Notes: generated by a model not told the origin, from the sequence alone. A DNA stretch of 12,086 nucleotides from an uncultured Methylococcaceae bacterium (GCA_903910005.1 CAIVXW010000420.1:1-12086), one strand, 5' to 3'. Counted from the stretch's first letter, positions 1 through 8,553 are shown. Numbers and translations: made by a program.

Positions 1-1402
1 CGTCAGCAGCACTCCAGTCACGGGACGGTTGACTCGCCGCCGCCAGTTTGGCTGGATCCCCGACTTTAACGGCAAATTCATCAGCGACCCGGCTGAACGG
101 TTTGAGTCGATAACCATCCCCCTCTCCCAGTGAGGTCTCATCCAGTACCTTGATCTTGATCCCGTCCACTCTGAAAACCCCGTCTTCTGCCCGCTTCAGG
201 GTTTCATCAGCAGTACTTAAGACCTTGTTATCGGAGAGCCGGGTCAGGGTATACTCTCCGCCCTGATACCGTAACTCATAATCCGTTGGAATCAACTTTC
301 CATAATCATTGTCAGGCGCATCATCGAAGGTCACTTCCAGTGTTGCCGTACCGGTATTATGGACGGTATCGGCACGCCAGTTTTCTACCGTATTGGCTGA
401 ATTGGTATAATCAGTAAATATGTTCTGCCCCGCAGTTCCGTTAAGGTCTATCCCCTCACGTTGCCGGGCATTGAATGCCAGTGCAAAACCTGCCGCCAGT
501 TGGCCAAACCGGGTAATGGAGGGTTCCAGTACCTCGCGTTTGAATTTTTGCAGCCCGCCAATGGAACCACCGCTTACACTGGATGTAATCTCGGTCGCAC
601 CCGGCTGCCCGGGTGTCACCAGCATCAGATGACTGTCTCGGCCATCATAGGGGGATGACTCAAGTACCAGGCTGTTATGACTGTCTCCGGACACCAGTGA
701 CTGGCCGTATCCCACAAACACATTCAGGTTGCCGTCGTCATCGCTGACCGTTCTCACATTGATTTTTTCGGACAGTTTTTGCAGCAAGGCATCACGCTTG
801 TCGAGCAGTTCATTGGGCGGGTCGGCATTGGGCTTATTGTTTAAATCAACAATATGTGAATTGAGTTCTGCAATGTTGCGGGCCAGCAGATTAACTTCAT
901 TCACGTCGCTGACCATCTCTGAATCGAATTGATCCTGCAGGGTCGTCAACTGATCGTTCAGGGTTCCGATACGCTGCGCCATGACAGTGGCTCTATCCAG
1001 CATGTCGATCCGCGCCGCCGAATCGGTAGGGTCAGCGACAATATCCTGCATGGCGGTAAATACGTCGGTCATGGGAACCAGCAGGTTGGTATCCGGATCT
1101 GCGATGAAACTGTCGATCCGGGAGGCAAGGCGTTGGTACGTGTCTACCGATTGAAGCGATGAGGTTTCCGAACTGATCCGGGATTGTATAAACGTGTCAT
1201 TGAAGCGTTGGATATAACCGCTGGCTTTTCCGGAATTGGCCGCCTCTGCGCCTCCTAGCACCTCGGGAATTCCGGATGTCTCAAGGCGCTGTCTGCTATA
1301 GCCCTCAACATTGGCGCTGGATATATTACTGGAAGTGGTATTGAGACCCCGCTGTGCCAGCAACAGGCCAGAACTCGCAATGTTGTAAATCTCTCTGGTC
1401 AT
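1..1402 (-). CDS. flgK: Flagellar hook-filament junction protein FlgK (HAP1), 3' end cut by window edge
   Basis: Forms the first junction ring between the hook and the flagellin filament, and is exported through the flagellar type III apparatus. The frame opens at the ATG at 1400-1402 (minus) and stays open to position 1, giving 467 codons without a stop, so the C-terminus is missing. The N-terminus begins MTREIYNIASSGLLLAQ and carries the rod/hook/HAP signature SSNISSANVEGYSRQ at about residues 24-38. A long helical region follows (about 130-220, including NELLDKRDALLQKLSEKINV), typical of FlgK domain D1, then a beta-rich variable middle. The C-terminal D0 helix lies outside the window. The start is set by alignment to the family; the ribosome site is weak (only GGG about 8 nt upstream). 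It is separated from flgJ by 255 bp, unlike the tight spacing elsewhere, so it may have its own promoter. flgL would be expected next, beyond the edge. Confidence 0.96.
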   Translation of the reverse strand, partial: MTREIYNIASSGLLLAQRGLNTTSSNISSANVEGYSRQRLETSGIPEVLGGAEAANSGKASGYIQRFNDTFIQSRISSETSSLQSVDTYQRLASRIDSFIADPDTNLLVPMTDVFTAMQDIVADPTDSAARIDMLDRATVMAQRIGTLNDQLTTLQDQFDSEMVSDVNEVNLLARNIAELNSHIVDLNNKPNADPPNELLDKRDALLQKLSEKINVRTVSDDDGNLNVFVGYGQSLVSGDSHNSLVLESSPYDGRDSHLMLVTPGQPGATEITSSVSGGSIGGLQKFKREVLEPSITRFGQLAAGFALAFNARQREGIDLNGTAGQNIFTDYTNSANTVENWRADTVHNTGTATLEVTFDDAPDNDYGKLIPTDYELRYQGGEYTLTRLSDNKVLSTADETLKRAEDGVFRVDGIKIKVLDETSLGEGDGYRLKPFSRVADEFAVKVGDPAKLAAASQPSRDWSAAD

Positions 1403-1657
1403 GCGGGATACCCTGGAATCAGAAGTTTGTGTTAAGGGGCCAGCCTTGCACGGGCGAAGTCCGGAATGTACCTGTTACTACTCCTGTCCGCCTCCAAAAT
1501 TGGACACACGGAATTCGTCTTGAATCCGCATTTTACCTCGCCGGGTAACGGGAGTGACCTGTTCAGTATTGGGGTACGATGGGAGTAACGTCGGTGAGTG
1601 GCGGGCATCGCTCCGGTTCGGCACAGGTACATCTTGATCGACGCTACCAGCGATCCC
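1403..1657. other. Gene-free spacer between flgJ and flgK
   Basis: These 255 bases hold no gene I can support; the open frames crossing them are continuations of shadows of flgJ. I searched the minus strand for a promoter for flgK. There is no sigma-28 box (TAAA with a GCCGATAA-like element) and no proper sigma-54 box. The nearest sigma-54 resemblances have a GG/GC pair with wrong spacing or without the TT before GC. No T-tailed hairpin is visible after flgJ. The size fits a promoter or leader for flgKL, but the sequence does not identify one. Confidence 0.5.
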
Positions 1658-2605
1658 TTAAGTGTCGTTCGACACCTTTCTGAACGCTTCATGCCGATAC
1701 AGTGCCATGACCTTGCGGGCGTAGGCCGGATCACTGGCATAACCGGCCCGTTGCAGCGAAACCATGAAACGGTGCGGGCTGTGAGCGTTGTCAATGGCTT
1801 TGGCGTAACGGGGATTGGATTTGAGGAAGTTGACGTAGTCCCTGAAACTCTCACCGTAGTTGTCATACGCCCTGAAGGCAGCCCGGGTTTGTACGGGGGT
1901 ATCGCCGGTGTATTCCAGCGTTTTTACGTTAACCCGCTGGCCATTCCAGCTGCGATCAGCCTTGATGCCGAACAGGTTGTGGCTGGTTTGATCCTTGCCG
2001 CATCGCATGATGGCACGCCCCCACCCGGTTTCGAGCGCGGCCTGAGCCAGAAGCACCCTGGGATCTACCCCGATTTCAGCCGCAGCCTCACGGGCATGAG
2101 GCCAAAGATTATTGACGAATGCTTCCGGGTTTTCAAAGCGGGCAGGATGATTTGCGGAAGGCGATACCGTGTCCGCCCGGCTCATCATCGAACTGCCATG
2201 ATCCCCGGGCAGGGCTGAGACATGCCGACCCGGTATGGCACCGCCGCGATAACTGTCGAGCGTTTTACCTGTGTCATGGAGGCTCCCTCCCGTATTGCTC
2301 CCTCCCAGTTGTTCCACCAAACGATCCGCAAGCCCAATTCCCCGGCCCTTGCCCAGTTCCAGGGCCAGTTGCTGGTCGTGCATGTCACGAAAAAACGTGA
2401 CATTGCGGCTGCCGGTCAACTCATCCGTACCGAGTGCCTCGCTGGCCTGACGCATGCTTTTCAGGGTCATCTGCACAAACAGTGACTCAAACTGTTGGCT
2501 GGTTTCCCTCAAGGCCGCGTTTGAATCGTGCCGGGCCTGATTTTTAAGCTTGCCGATACCGTTGAAATCGGTGTAGACACCGGCCATGCCAGAACTTTTC
2601 AACAT
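1658..2605 (-). CDS. flgJ: Flagellar rod-capping protein and peptidoglycan hydrolase FlgJ
   Basis: Two-domain periplasmic protein of 315 residues, the usual length for the dual-domain form. The N-terminal rod-cap domain (about residues 30-100) contains the conserved FESLFVQMTLKSMRQASE stretch (39-56). A low-complexity linker (about 101-155) leads to a GH73-type glucosaminidase domain (about 158-312) with the catalytic-glutamate motif LLAQAALETGWG, E192, followed by HNLFGIKA and FRAYDNYGESF. It assembles the rod and opens the peptidoglycan layer for it. It lies 57 bp after flgI. The ATG at 2605 has no clear Shine-Dalgarno; a second ATG at 2587 (residue 7) is an equally possible start. The stop is TAA at 1658-1660. 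The domain pair argues for a beta/gammaproteobacterial source. Confidence 0.97.
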   Translation of the reverse strand: MLKSSGMAGVYTDFNGIGKLKNQARHDSNAALRETSQQFESLFVQMTLKSMRQASEALGTDELTGSRNVTFFRDMHDQQLALELGKGRGIGLADRLVEQLGGSNTGGSLHDTGKTLDSYRGGAIPGRHVSALPGDHGSSMMSRADTVSPSANHPARFENPEAFVNNLWPHAREAAAEIGVDPRVLLAQAALETGWGRAIMRCGKDQTSHNLFGIKADRSWNGQRVNVKTLEYTGDTPVQTRAAFRAYDNYGESFRDYVNFLKSNPRYAKAIDNAHSPHRFMVSLQRAGYASDPAYARKVMALYRHEAFRKVSNDT

Positions 2606-2662
2606 GGTGTACGCCTGCGACTGAAATTTTATCGGGAGGGGTTACAGTGAACTCAAGTGAGC

Positions 2663-3802
2663 TCAGATGACGATCAATTCGGCCCGCAAGGCACCTGCAC
2701 TCTTGAGGGCTTCGAGTATGGCCACCAGATCGCTGGGAGCCGCTCCAACCTTGTTGACCGCCTGTACGATTTCATCCAGGGTCACTCCGGGTTTGAACAC
2801 GAACATGCGGTTGGCTTCCTCCTTGACGGCGATATTGGATTGCGGGGTGACCGCCGTCGTGCCACCGGCCAGGGGATTGGGCTGACTGACATTGGCCTGC
2901 TCACTGATGGTGACGGACAGGTTGCCGTGGGTGACGGCAGCCGGTTGCACCCTGACCCGGCTACTGATGACTACCGTGCCGGTTCTGGAATTGACGATGA
3001 TCCGGGCCGGGGCTTCACCGGGGCTGATTTCCAGATTTTCAATCATCGACGTAAATGAAACCCGCTGCCCCGGGTCGCCCTGCGGGGCGGCAATCTGGAT
3101 ACTGGCGGCGTCCAGAGCCTGAGCGGTACCGGTGCCGAAAGTCTTGTTGATTTCCTCGGCCAGATGATTGGCGGTGGTGAAATCCGGTGCGTGCAGATTA
3201 AGCATGAGCGGAGCATTCCGGGCATAGCCGCCAGGCACGATGCGCTCGACCGTTGCCCCATTGGGAATACGCCCGGCACTGGGGATGTTGACGGTGATCT
3301 TGGAACCGTCCTGGCCCTGGGCACTCAGCCCACCGACAACCAGGTTGCCCTGGGCAATGGCATAAATCTGACCGTCGGCCCCCTTGAGCGGGGTCATCAG
3401 GAGGCTACCACCCCTGAGGCTTTTGGCATCGCCCACCGAAGAGACCGTAACATCAATGGCCTGACCCGGTTTGGCGAATGCCGGGAGTTCGGCGTGTATC
3501 GACACGGCCGCGATGTTTTTGGAGCGAAGGTTGCCGCCGGGTGGCAAGGTGACACCCATCTGTTGCAGCATGTTACGCAGGCTCTGGCTGGTAAACTGGT
3601 TTTTGTCACCGGTACCGTTGAGACCGACCACCAGACCGTAGCCGATGAGCTGGTTGCTGCGTACCCCGGCCAGTGAGGCCAGGTCCTTGATACGCTCGGC
3701 CTGTGCGGAAAAACCCGACAGTACACCGATCAGTGCGATCACGACACTAATCCGGCGATGATCACGCTGACGAAACCGGCAGGCTGGCAGTACATTGAAC
3801 AT
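2663..3802 (-). CDS. flgI: Flagellar P-ring protein FlgI
   Basis: Forms the periplasmic P-ring around the distal rod, with FlgA as assembly chaperone. With the start at 3802 the protein is 379 residues, close to the family's size. It has an export signal: a basic stretch RFRQRDHRR (9-17), a hydrophobic segment SVVIALIGVLSGF, and probable cleavage after AQA (35). The mature chain opens ERIKDLASLAGVRSNQLIGYG, then GLVVGLNGTGDK, both hallmarks of FlgI. The C-terminal part has FKPGVTLDEIVQAVNKVGA and ILEALKSAGALRAELIVI. The frame remains open upstream to an ATG at 3871, but that would overlap flgH by 43 bp. The 3802 ATG has GGAG 9 nt upstream and follows flgH by 26 bp, so I chose it. Confidence 0.97.
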   Translation of the reverse strand: MFNVLPACRFRQRDHRRISVVIALIGVLSGFSAQAERIKDLASLAGVRSNQLIGYGLVVGLNGTGDKNQFTSQSLRNMLQQMGVTLPPGGNLRSKNIAAVSIHAELPAFAKPGQAIDVTVSSVGDAKSLRGGSLLMTPLKGADGQIYAIAQGNLVVGGLSAQGQDGSKITVNIPSAGRIPNGATVERIVPGGYARNAPLMLNLHAPDFTTANHLAEEINKTFGTGTAQALDAASIQIAAPQGDPGQRVSFTSMIENLEISPGEAPARIIVNSRTGTVVISSRVRVQPAAVTHGNLSVTISEQANVSQPNPLAGGTTAVTPQSNIAVKEEANRMFVFKPGVTLDEIVQAVNKVGAAPSDLVAILEALKSAGALRAELIVI

Positions 3803-3828
3803 GGGGACAAGCTCCACGCGGGTATTGG

Positions 3829-4509
3829 CTAGAAAGGAAACAGGACGCTGGTGAACAGGCGTTGCAGCCACCCCATCCGGTTACCGTCAGCGATGGCTCC
3901 GTCACCGTTGTAAACCATGGTGGCATCGGCAATGCGGGTCGAATCGACGCTGTTGTTGGTATCAATGTCAATCGGGCGCACGATGCCGGCCAGTTTGATG
4001 TATTCATTGCCCTGATTCAGTCCCAGCCGCTTTTCGCCCTGTATCTTGAGATTGCCGTTGGGCAGGACTTCAACCACCGTAACCGTAATGTTGCCGCTGA
4101 GGGCATTACTCTGGTTACTGCTGCCCTTGCCATCGAAGGCACTGGAAGATTCCAGACTGGTCATCGGGTTGTTGCCACCAAACAGTGCGGCCGTTTCCAC
4201 GCCCATGATAACCGGGGCCTGTACCGATAACGCGGCCGTCTTGTCTACTTTGGTACCGGCATTTTTGGTTGCGTTGGAGTTTTCCACCAGGCGGACGGTC
4301 AGGGTATCACCGACCCGGCGGGCACGACCGTCTTCAAACAGGCGAAAATCAAAACCCGGCTGGTAGATGGCCCCGGTGTTGTTTTGCGGCGGTATCATGT
4401 CTTCCGGTCGGGCCGGGGCGTAGGCCGGATCGTGACGCGGCGGCGGGTTGAGTACGGTGGAACACCCGGCCACCAGAAACAAGGCCAGAAAAACTGGAAT
4501 CTGTTGCAT
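3829..4509 (-). CDS. flgH: Flagellar L-ring lipoprotein FlgH
   Basis: Outer-membrane lipoprotein forming the L-ring bushing around the rod; 226 residues, typical length. A lipobox LVAGC ends at Cys16, the predicted lipidated residue. Further family marks are GFDFRLFEDGRARRVGDTLTV (about 52-72), NGNLKIQGEK and the C-terminal half with IVRPIDID, leading to a WLQRLF segment near the end. The gene lies 14 bp after flgG and 26 bp before flgI. Oddities: the signal peptide (MQQIPVFLALFLVAGC) has no Lys or Arg before its hydrophobic core, and no convincing ribosome site precedes the ATG, so translation may be coupled to flgG. No alternative ATG, GTG or TTG start lies in frame in the short gap. Confidence 0.96.
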   Translation of the reverse strand: MQQIPVFLALFLVAGCSTVLNPPPRHDPAYAPARPEDMIPPQNNTGAIYQPGFDFRLFEDGRARRVGDTLTVRLVENSNATKNAGTKVDKTAALSVQAPVIMGVETAALFGGNNPMTSLESSSAFDGKGSSNQSNALSGNITVTVVEVLPNGNLKIQGEKRLGLNQGNEYIKLAGIVRPIDIDTNNSVDSTRIADATMVYNGDGAIADGNRMGWLQRLFTSVLFPF

Positions 4510-4523
4510 ACTATTAAGACCGG

Positions 4524-5312
4524 TCAGAGGGTATTGGAGGCAAAGCCAAGCATATCGTTGGTGGTGGCGATGGCCTTGGAATTCATTTCATAGGCTCGCT
4601 GGGTTTCAATCATGTTGACCAGTTCTTCCACCACATTTACATTGGAGCTTTCCAGGGCTCCCTGTTGCAGGGTACCCAACCCGTCCTGTCCGGGTACACC
4701 GACCACCGGTGCGCCGCTTGATACGGATTCCCTGAACAGGTTTTCACCAATGGGTTGTAAACCGGTGGGGTTAATGAAATCAGCCAACTGGATGTTACCC
4801 ACCACGGTCGGAGCGGTGTTACCAGGTTCCAGTACCGACACCGTACCGTCGGTGCCAATGGTAATACTCTGCGCCCCGGCGGGTACGGTAATGGCGGGTT
4901 CAAGGGTATAACCACCGTTGGTGACGATCTGGCCGTTGGCATCCAGTTTGAAGGAGCCATCGCGACTATAGGCGATATCCCCTGCAGGCATCAGTATTTG
5001 CAGGAAACCACGCCCGCTGACGGCCACATCAAGGTTATTCTGGGTCTGGATAATGTTGCCCTGAGCATGTATCTTCTCGGTTGCAACCGTCCGCACGCCG
5101 GTTCCAATCTGTAACCCGGACGGCAGGGTTGTATTCTGGGTGGACTGGGCTCCTACCTGTCTGACGTTTTGATACAGCAGATCCTCAAACAGGGCACGCT
5201 CCTTTTTGAAACCAAAGGTATTGGCGTTGGCCAGATTGTTGGAAATAACCGACATCTTGGTCTGTTGGGCATCCAGTCCGGTTTTGGCGATCCACAGGGC
5301 AGGCGTAGTCAT
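4524..5312 (-). CDS. flgG: Flagellar distal rod protein FlgG
   Basis: Builds the distal rod that crosses the P- and L-rings. With the start at 5312 it is 262 residues, the normal FlgG size. The N-terminus reads MTTPALWIAKTGLDAQQ, then the rod/hook motif NNLANANTFGFKKERALFED, and the FlgG-typical GLQIGTGVRT. The C-terminal helix contains ESSNVNVVEELVNMIETQRAYEMNSKAI in consecutive segments, shared with FlgE and FlgF. An ATG ten codons upstream (5342) is in frame but would overlap flgF; the chosen ATG has AGAGG about 8 nt upstream and lies 26 bp after flgF. TGA stop at 4524-4526. Confidence 0.97.
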   Translation of the reverse strand: MTTPALWIAKTGLDAQQTKMSVISNNLANANTFGFKKERALFEDLLYQNVRQVGAQSTQNTTLPSGLQIGTGVRTVATEKIHAQGNIIQTQNNLDVAVSGRGFLQILMPAGDIAYSRDGSFKLDANGQIVTNGGYTLEPAITVPAGAQSITIGTDGTVSVLEPGNTAPTVVGNIQLADFINPTGLQPIGENLFRESVSSGAPVVGVPGQDGLGTLQQGALESSNVNVVEELVNMIETQRAYEMNSKAIATTNDMLGFASNTL

Positions 5313-5338
5313 TCGGGTATCCTCTTGAAGTTGGGGTA

Positions 5339-6079
5339 TCAACCCATGCGCATAATGTCTGAACTGGCCTGACTATTGTCATCCAGGCTTTTCATGACCT
5401 TGATCTGGTTTTCAAAGTGGCGGGCCAACTGAATCATCTGCACCATTTCCTCGATGTTGTTGACGTTGCTGCCCTCCAGAAATCCGGATACCAACTGAAC
5501 CTCACCGCTGACCGGACTGGTACCGCCTTCCTTGAGGTACATCAGGCCGTCGGTTCGTTTTTCCAGCCCCTGGTTATCAGGGTTGACCAGTTTGATCTGA
5601 TCCACTACCGCCATTTCAGTGGCATTGGCCCCCGGCGGCAGAATACTCAGGGTTCCATCCAAACCAATTTCCAGCTTCTGGTACGGCGGAAGGGTAATGG
5701 GTCCACCGTTTCCCACCACCGGCAGGCCGGAATCGGTCATCAGTTGGCCTTCAGCGGTAACCGTCAGATTGCCCGCCCGGGTGTAGGCTTCCTGACCGTC
5801 GCCGCTCTGCACCGCAATCCAGCCGCTGTCCTCAATCGCTACATCCAGCAGCCTTCCGGTATTTTGCAAGGCTCCCGGCTTGAAATCCTGGGCAGGACGT
5901 TCAGTCAGGGCATAAACCCGGCTGGGGTGGCCGGGGCCAAACATTGGCATGGTACGCTGTTGCTCCAGATCAGCACGAAACCCCGGTGTATTGCTGTTGG
6001 CCAGGTTATTGGCATTGGATGCCTGAGCCTGCAAAATCTGTTTGGCACCGCTCATGGCGATATAAAGCCCGCGATCCAT
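5339..6079 (-). CDS. flgF: Flagellar proximal rod protein FlgF
   Basis: Rod component between the proximal rod and FlgG; 246 residues, as expected. It opens MDRGLYIAMSGAKQILQAQ with the class motif NNLANSNTPGFRADLEQQ (about 24-41). The middle holds the beta-rich region with AYTRAGNLTVTAEGQL and NGGPITLPPYQKLEIG. The C-terminal helix region is LEGSNVNNIEEMVQMIQLAR followed by HFENQIKVMKSLD. The ARHFENQIK ending distinguishes FlgF from FlgG (QRAYEMN) and FlgE (QQTYQAN). The ATG is preceded by GAGGG at 7-8 nt. It lies 24 bp after flgE. Confidence 0.97.
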   Translation of the reverse strand: MDRGLYIAMSGAKQILQAQASNANNLANSNTPGFRADLEQQRTMPMFGPGHPSRVYALTERPAQDFKPGALQNTGRLLDVAIEDSGWIAVQSGDGQEAYTRAGNLTVTAEGQLMTDSGLPVVGNGGPITLPPYQKLEIGLDGTLSILPPGANATEMAVVDQIKLVNPDNQGLEKRTDGLMYLKEGGTSPVSGEVQLVSGFLEGSNVNNIEEMVQMIQLARHFENQIKVMKSLDDNSQASSDIMRMG

Positions 6080-6103
6080 GACGCTACCCTCGCTGTTTCA
6101 GGA

Positions 6104-7426
6104 TTAACGGATGTTGAGTATGGCTTGAGTAATGGTATTTTCGGTGGTAATTGACTGGGCGTTGGCCTGGTAGGTCTGCTGGGCAATAATCATGTTGATC
6201 AACTGGGACGCGATATCGACATTGGAGTTTTCGATGGCACCGGAAGCAATCGTACCAAAACTGCTGGTACCGGCTTCGCCGTAAATGGCCTGGCCTGACT
6301 GCATGGACTGGGTCCAGTCAGTGTTTCCGACCTTGGTCAACCCTTGCTGATTCTGGAATCGGGCCACTACCACTTTACCCATGACCTGAGAATCACCATT
6401 ACTGAAAGTAGCATAGATGATGCCCTTTCCATCGACATTAACCCCGGTCAGATTGCCAATGGGATAACCATTTTGATCCAGGCCGTTGGTACTGTATTCC
6501 ATGGCCTGCTGGGTGGATCGGGCCAGGTTGTATGTCAGTTGAAGATTATTGGCACCGGCAATCGGTACGCCACCGGCCGTAAATGACAGGACAGGCGGCG
6601 TGGTGGCATCAGCCGCCGGTACTGTGCCATCCAGGCTGACGATGTTGCCGTTGGCATCGAAGGTGGGCGTGATGGCTTCCGGTGTAGTCGTCATGGGTTG
6701 ACCATCCAGATAGACCCTCATCTCCCACTGGGCGGGCGTTACCGCACCCGTGTCTGGATCAGTCGAGGCGTCAGCGGTTTTCATGAAATAGCTGGTAGAG
6801 GTATGGGAATTGCCCAGCGAGTCATACACCGTAGCCGACGTAGACCAGTTATAGGTAGTGGCATCAGCAGGCTTGAAATCTGCCGGAACCACAGTTTTTA
6901 AATCCTTGCTGTTCAGATTGAACTTGAGATTGACCTCGGTGGTTGGCTTGGGGCTGCTCTGGGTAGTACTCAGTTTGACTGGCTGGTATTGCCCGGTACT
7001 GAAGCCGGCCTTGACATCAGTGCCATCACCATTGGGGGGGTATACCAGAAGCGGATGGTCAAGGTTATTGACTACGTAGCCCTCCTTGTCGATGCTGAAA
7101 TTCCCGGCCCGGGTGAAAAACCGGGTATTGGTGTTCTCCGGGCTGTCAGCCGTTACGAAAAAACCTTCGCCACTGATCGCCAGATCCAGGCTGTTTTCCG
7201 TATACTCCAGATTGCCCTGATCGAACAACTGGGCAACCCGGGCCACTTTCACCCCGGCACCGGGAACGGTGTCGCCTACCCGAGTGATGGAATTATTGTA
7301 AACGTCGGCAAACTCCGAACGGGAACGCTTGAATCCGGTAGTATTGGCGTTGGCTACGTTATTTCCGGTGACGGACAACAGGTTCTGGGCAGCATTGAGA
7401 CCCGATATTGCAGTACTGAAGCTCAT
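6104..7426 (-). CDS. flgE: Flagellar hook protein FlgE
   Basis: Polymerises into the flexible hook; exported by the flagellar secretion system and assembled under the FlgD cap. 440 residues, within the family's range (about 400-450, variable in the middle). The N-terminus MSFSTAISGLNAAQNLLSV is followed by NNVANANTTGFKRSRSEFADVY; then SLDLAISGEGFFVT and FFTRAGNFSIDKEGYVVN. The central part (about 170-310) is rich in Thr, Ala and Asp and is the surface-exposed, variable domain. The C-terminus has GAIENSNVDIASQLINMI and QQTYQANAQSITTEN. Start ATG with GAGGA 8 nt upstream; 26 bp after flgD. A run of seven G on the plus strand at 7034-7040 encodes YPPNG and is in frame here. Confidence 0.97.
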   Translation of the reverse strand: MSFSTAISGLNAAQNLLSVTGNNVANANTTGFKRSRSEFADVYNNSITRVGDTVPGAGVKVARVAQLFDQGNLEYTENSLDLAISGEGFFVTADSPENTNTRFFTRAGNFSIDKEGYVVNNLDHPLLVYPPNGDGTDVKAGFSTGQYQPVKLSTTQSSPKPTTEVNLKFNLNSKDLKTVVPADFKPADATTYNWSTSATVYDSLGNSHTSTSYFMKTADASTDPDTGAVTPAQWEMRVYLDGQPMTTTPEAITPTFDANGNIVSLDGTVPAADATTPPVLSFTAGGVPIAGANNLQLTYNLARSTQQAMEYSTNGLDQNGYPIGNLTGVNVDGKGIIYATFSNGDSQVMGKVVVARFQNQQGLTKVGNTDWTQSMQSGQAIYGEAGTSSFGTIASGAIENSNVDIASQLINMIIAQQTYQANAQSITTENTITQAILNIR

Positions 7427-7452
7427 GATGGATTCCTCGCGTAAAAGATATT

Positions 7453-8121
7453 CTAAAGAATTGCGTGCATATCCTGCAGGGAGTAACTGCCAAGTCCGGC
7501 CAGGTTCAATCCCAACCCCTGGTTACCCTGCAGGGATACACTGTCAACGGTACTGGCTACCCGGGTTTGGAGGGCAGTGGATTGTCCTGCCACCGTGCCC
7601 AGAGCCCGAATATGGTACAGACCGGGTTGCGCCAGGGTTTCGCCATCCTCCTGATGGCCATTCCAGGTAAAGGGTACCGATCCGGCGGCCTGCTCACCCA
7701 ATTCAAGGGTTTTTACGATTTTACCCTTGAGGTCGGTAATCTCCAGACTCACCGCAGACGCGCCCTGAGGCAATACCAGTTCACCCCGAATCGCCCCGCC
7801 CGGTGATAACAGTGCCTTGTCGGAAACCACCAGAGCCGAACGCCCCACCAGATTACTGGCGGTGACGGATTGCTGCTTGCGGGTGGATTCAGCCAGATCA
7901 GTCACCGATTTCTGCAATTCCTGGATGCCGTTTACCGTGGAAAACTGGGCCATCTGGGTCAGAAATTCGGCACTGCCCTGGGGTTTTAACGGATCCTGAT
8001 GCTTGAGTTGCGTGATCAGCAGTTTCATGAAATCGTCCTGTTTCAGTTGATTCCTGCCGGAATCGGCAGCCTGGCGCGAAGCCAGACCCAGGGTTTTGAC
8101 GGTATTGAAATCGACTGCCAC
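7453..8121 (-). CDS. flgD: Flagellar hook-assembly scaffold (hook cap) FlgD
   Basis: Caps the growing hook and is needed for FlgE polymerisation, then is displaced by FlgK. 222 residues, typical. The N-terminal conserved region is DDFMKLLITQLKHQDPLKP (29-47) and FLTQMAQFSTVNGIQEL (53-69). The C-terminal half is the beta-rich cap region with FTWNGHQEDGETLAQPGLYHI, the FlgD-typical WNG-D/E-G motif. The start is GTG (8119-8121), chosen because AGAGGT lies about 6 nt upstream and MAVDFN is a plausible N-terminus. It follows flgC by 10 bp. Confidence 0.96.
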   Translation of the reverse strand: MAVDFNTVKTLGLASRQAADSGRNQLKQDDFMKLLITQLKHQDPLKPQGSAEFLTQMAQFSTVNGIQELQKSVTDLAESTRKQQSVTASNLVGRSALVVSDKALLSPGGAIRGELVLPQGASAVSLEITDLKGKIVKTLELGEQAAGSVPFTWNGHQEDGETLAQPGLYHIRALGTVAGQSTALQTRVASTVDSVSLQGNQGLGLNLAGLGSYSLQDMHAIL

Positions 8122-8131
8122 GGTATTACCT

Positions 8132-8551
8132 CTAACCTTGTCCCAATTTAAGGGTTTGCTGCATCAGTTGTTTGGCTGTGGTGATGACCTGGGTATTGTC
8201 CTGATAGGAGCGGGATGCCGACATCATGTTGGTGATTTCTTCCAGGGTATCCACATTGGGTTTGAAAATGTAGCCATTTTCATCTGCCTTGGGGTGATGG
8301 GGCATGTATTCCATGCGTAGCGGAGCCGGGCTTTCCACCACACCGGCCACCCGCACCCCTACACCGGCATTGAGGTCATTGGTCGCGGTCTGCAAATGGG
8401 TGGCAAAAACCGGTTGGCGTGACTTGTAGGTTTGCTCCAGGCTGCTGCTGACCGTTTCGGCGTTGGAAAGGTTGCTGGCAACCAGATTGAGACGGGTGGA
8501 CTGGGCCAGCATCCCGGAACCGGCGATGTCGAAAATGCGGAATGACGGCAT
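8132..8551 (-). CDS. flgC: Flagellar proximal rod protein FlgC
   Basis: Proximal rod subunit, 139 residues, the usual size. The N-terminus has FRIFDIAGSGMLAQSTRLN and ASNLSNAETVSS, the family's version of the rod motif. The C-terminus carries GYIFKPNVDTLEEITNMMSA, then SRSYQDNTQVITTAKQLMQ, diagnostic for FlgC. The ATG is preceded by GGGGAG about 8 nt upstream. The ribosome site lies inside the last codons of flgB; the gap is only 2 bp, so translational coupling with flgB is likely. Confidence 0.97.
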   Translation of the reverse strand: MPSFRIFDIAGSGMLAQSTRLNLVASNLSNAETVSSSLEQTYKSRQPVFATHLQTATNDLNAGVGVRVAGVVESPAPLRMEYMPHHPKADENGYIFKPNVDTLEEITNMMSASRSYQDNTQVITTAKQLMQQTLKLGQG

Positions 8552-8553
8552 GG

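Noticed and set aside
1450..1610. Sigma-54-like GG/GC pairs upstream of flgK on minus
   Set aside because: The candidates have an 11-nt instead of 10-nt interval, or correct spacing but no TT before GC and a poor TGGCAC half.
1432..1866. Open frame of 144 codons on minus running from flgJ into the flgJ-flgK gap
   Set aside because: Its first part is an alternative frame inside flgJ and the rest low-complexity basic sequence; no evidence that it is translated.
1598..2218. Open frame of 206 codons on plus over flgJ
   Set aside because: Antisense shadow of the flgJ glucosaminidase domain; no ribosome site or family resemblance.
5417..6154. Open frame of 245 codons on plus over flgF
   Set aside because: Antisense to a clear flgF; no independent support.
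7034..7040. Run of seven G in flgE as a slippage switch
   Set aside because: Seven is short for phase variation and the frame is intact; a hook protein is an unlikely switch target.
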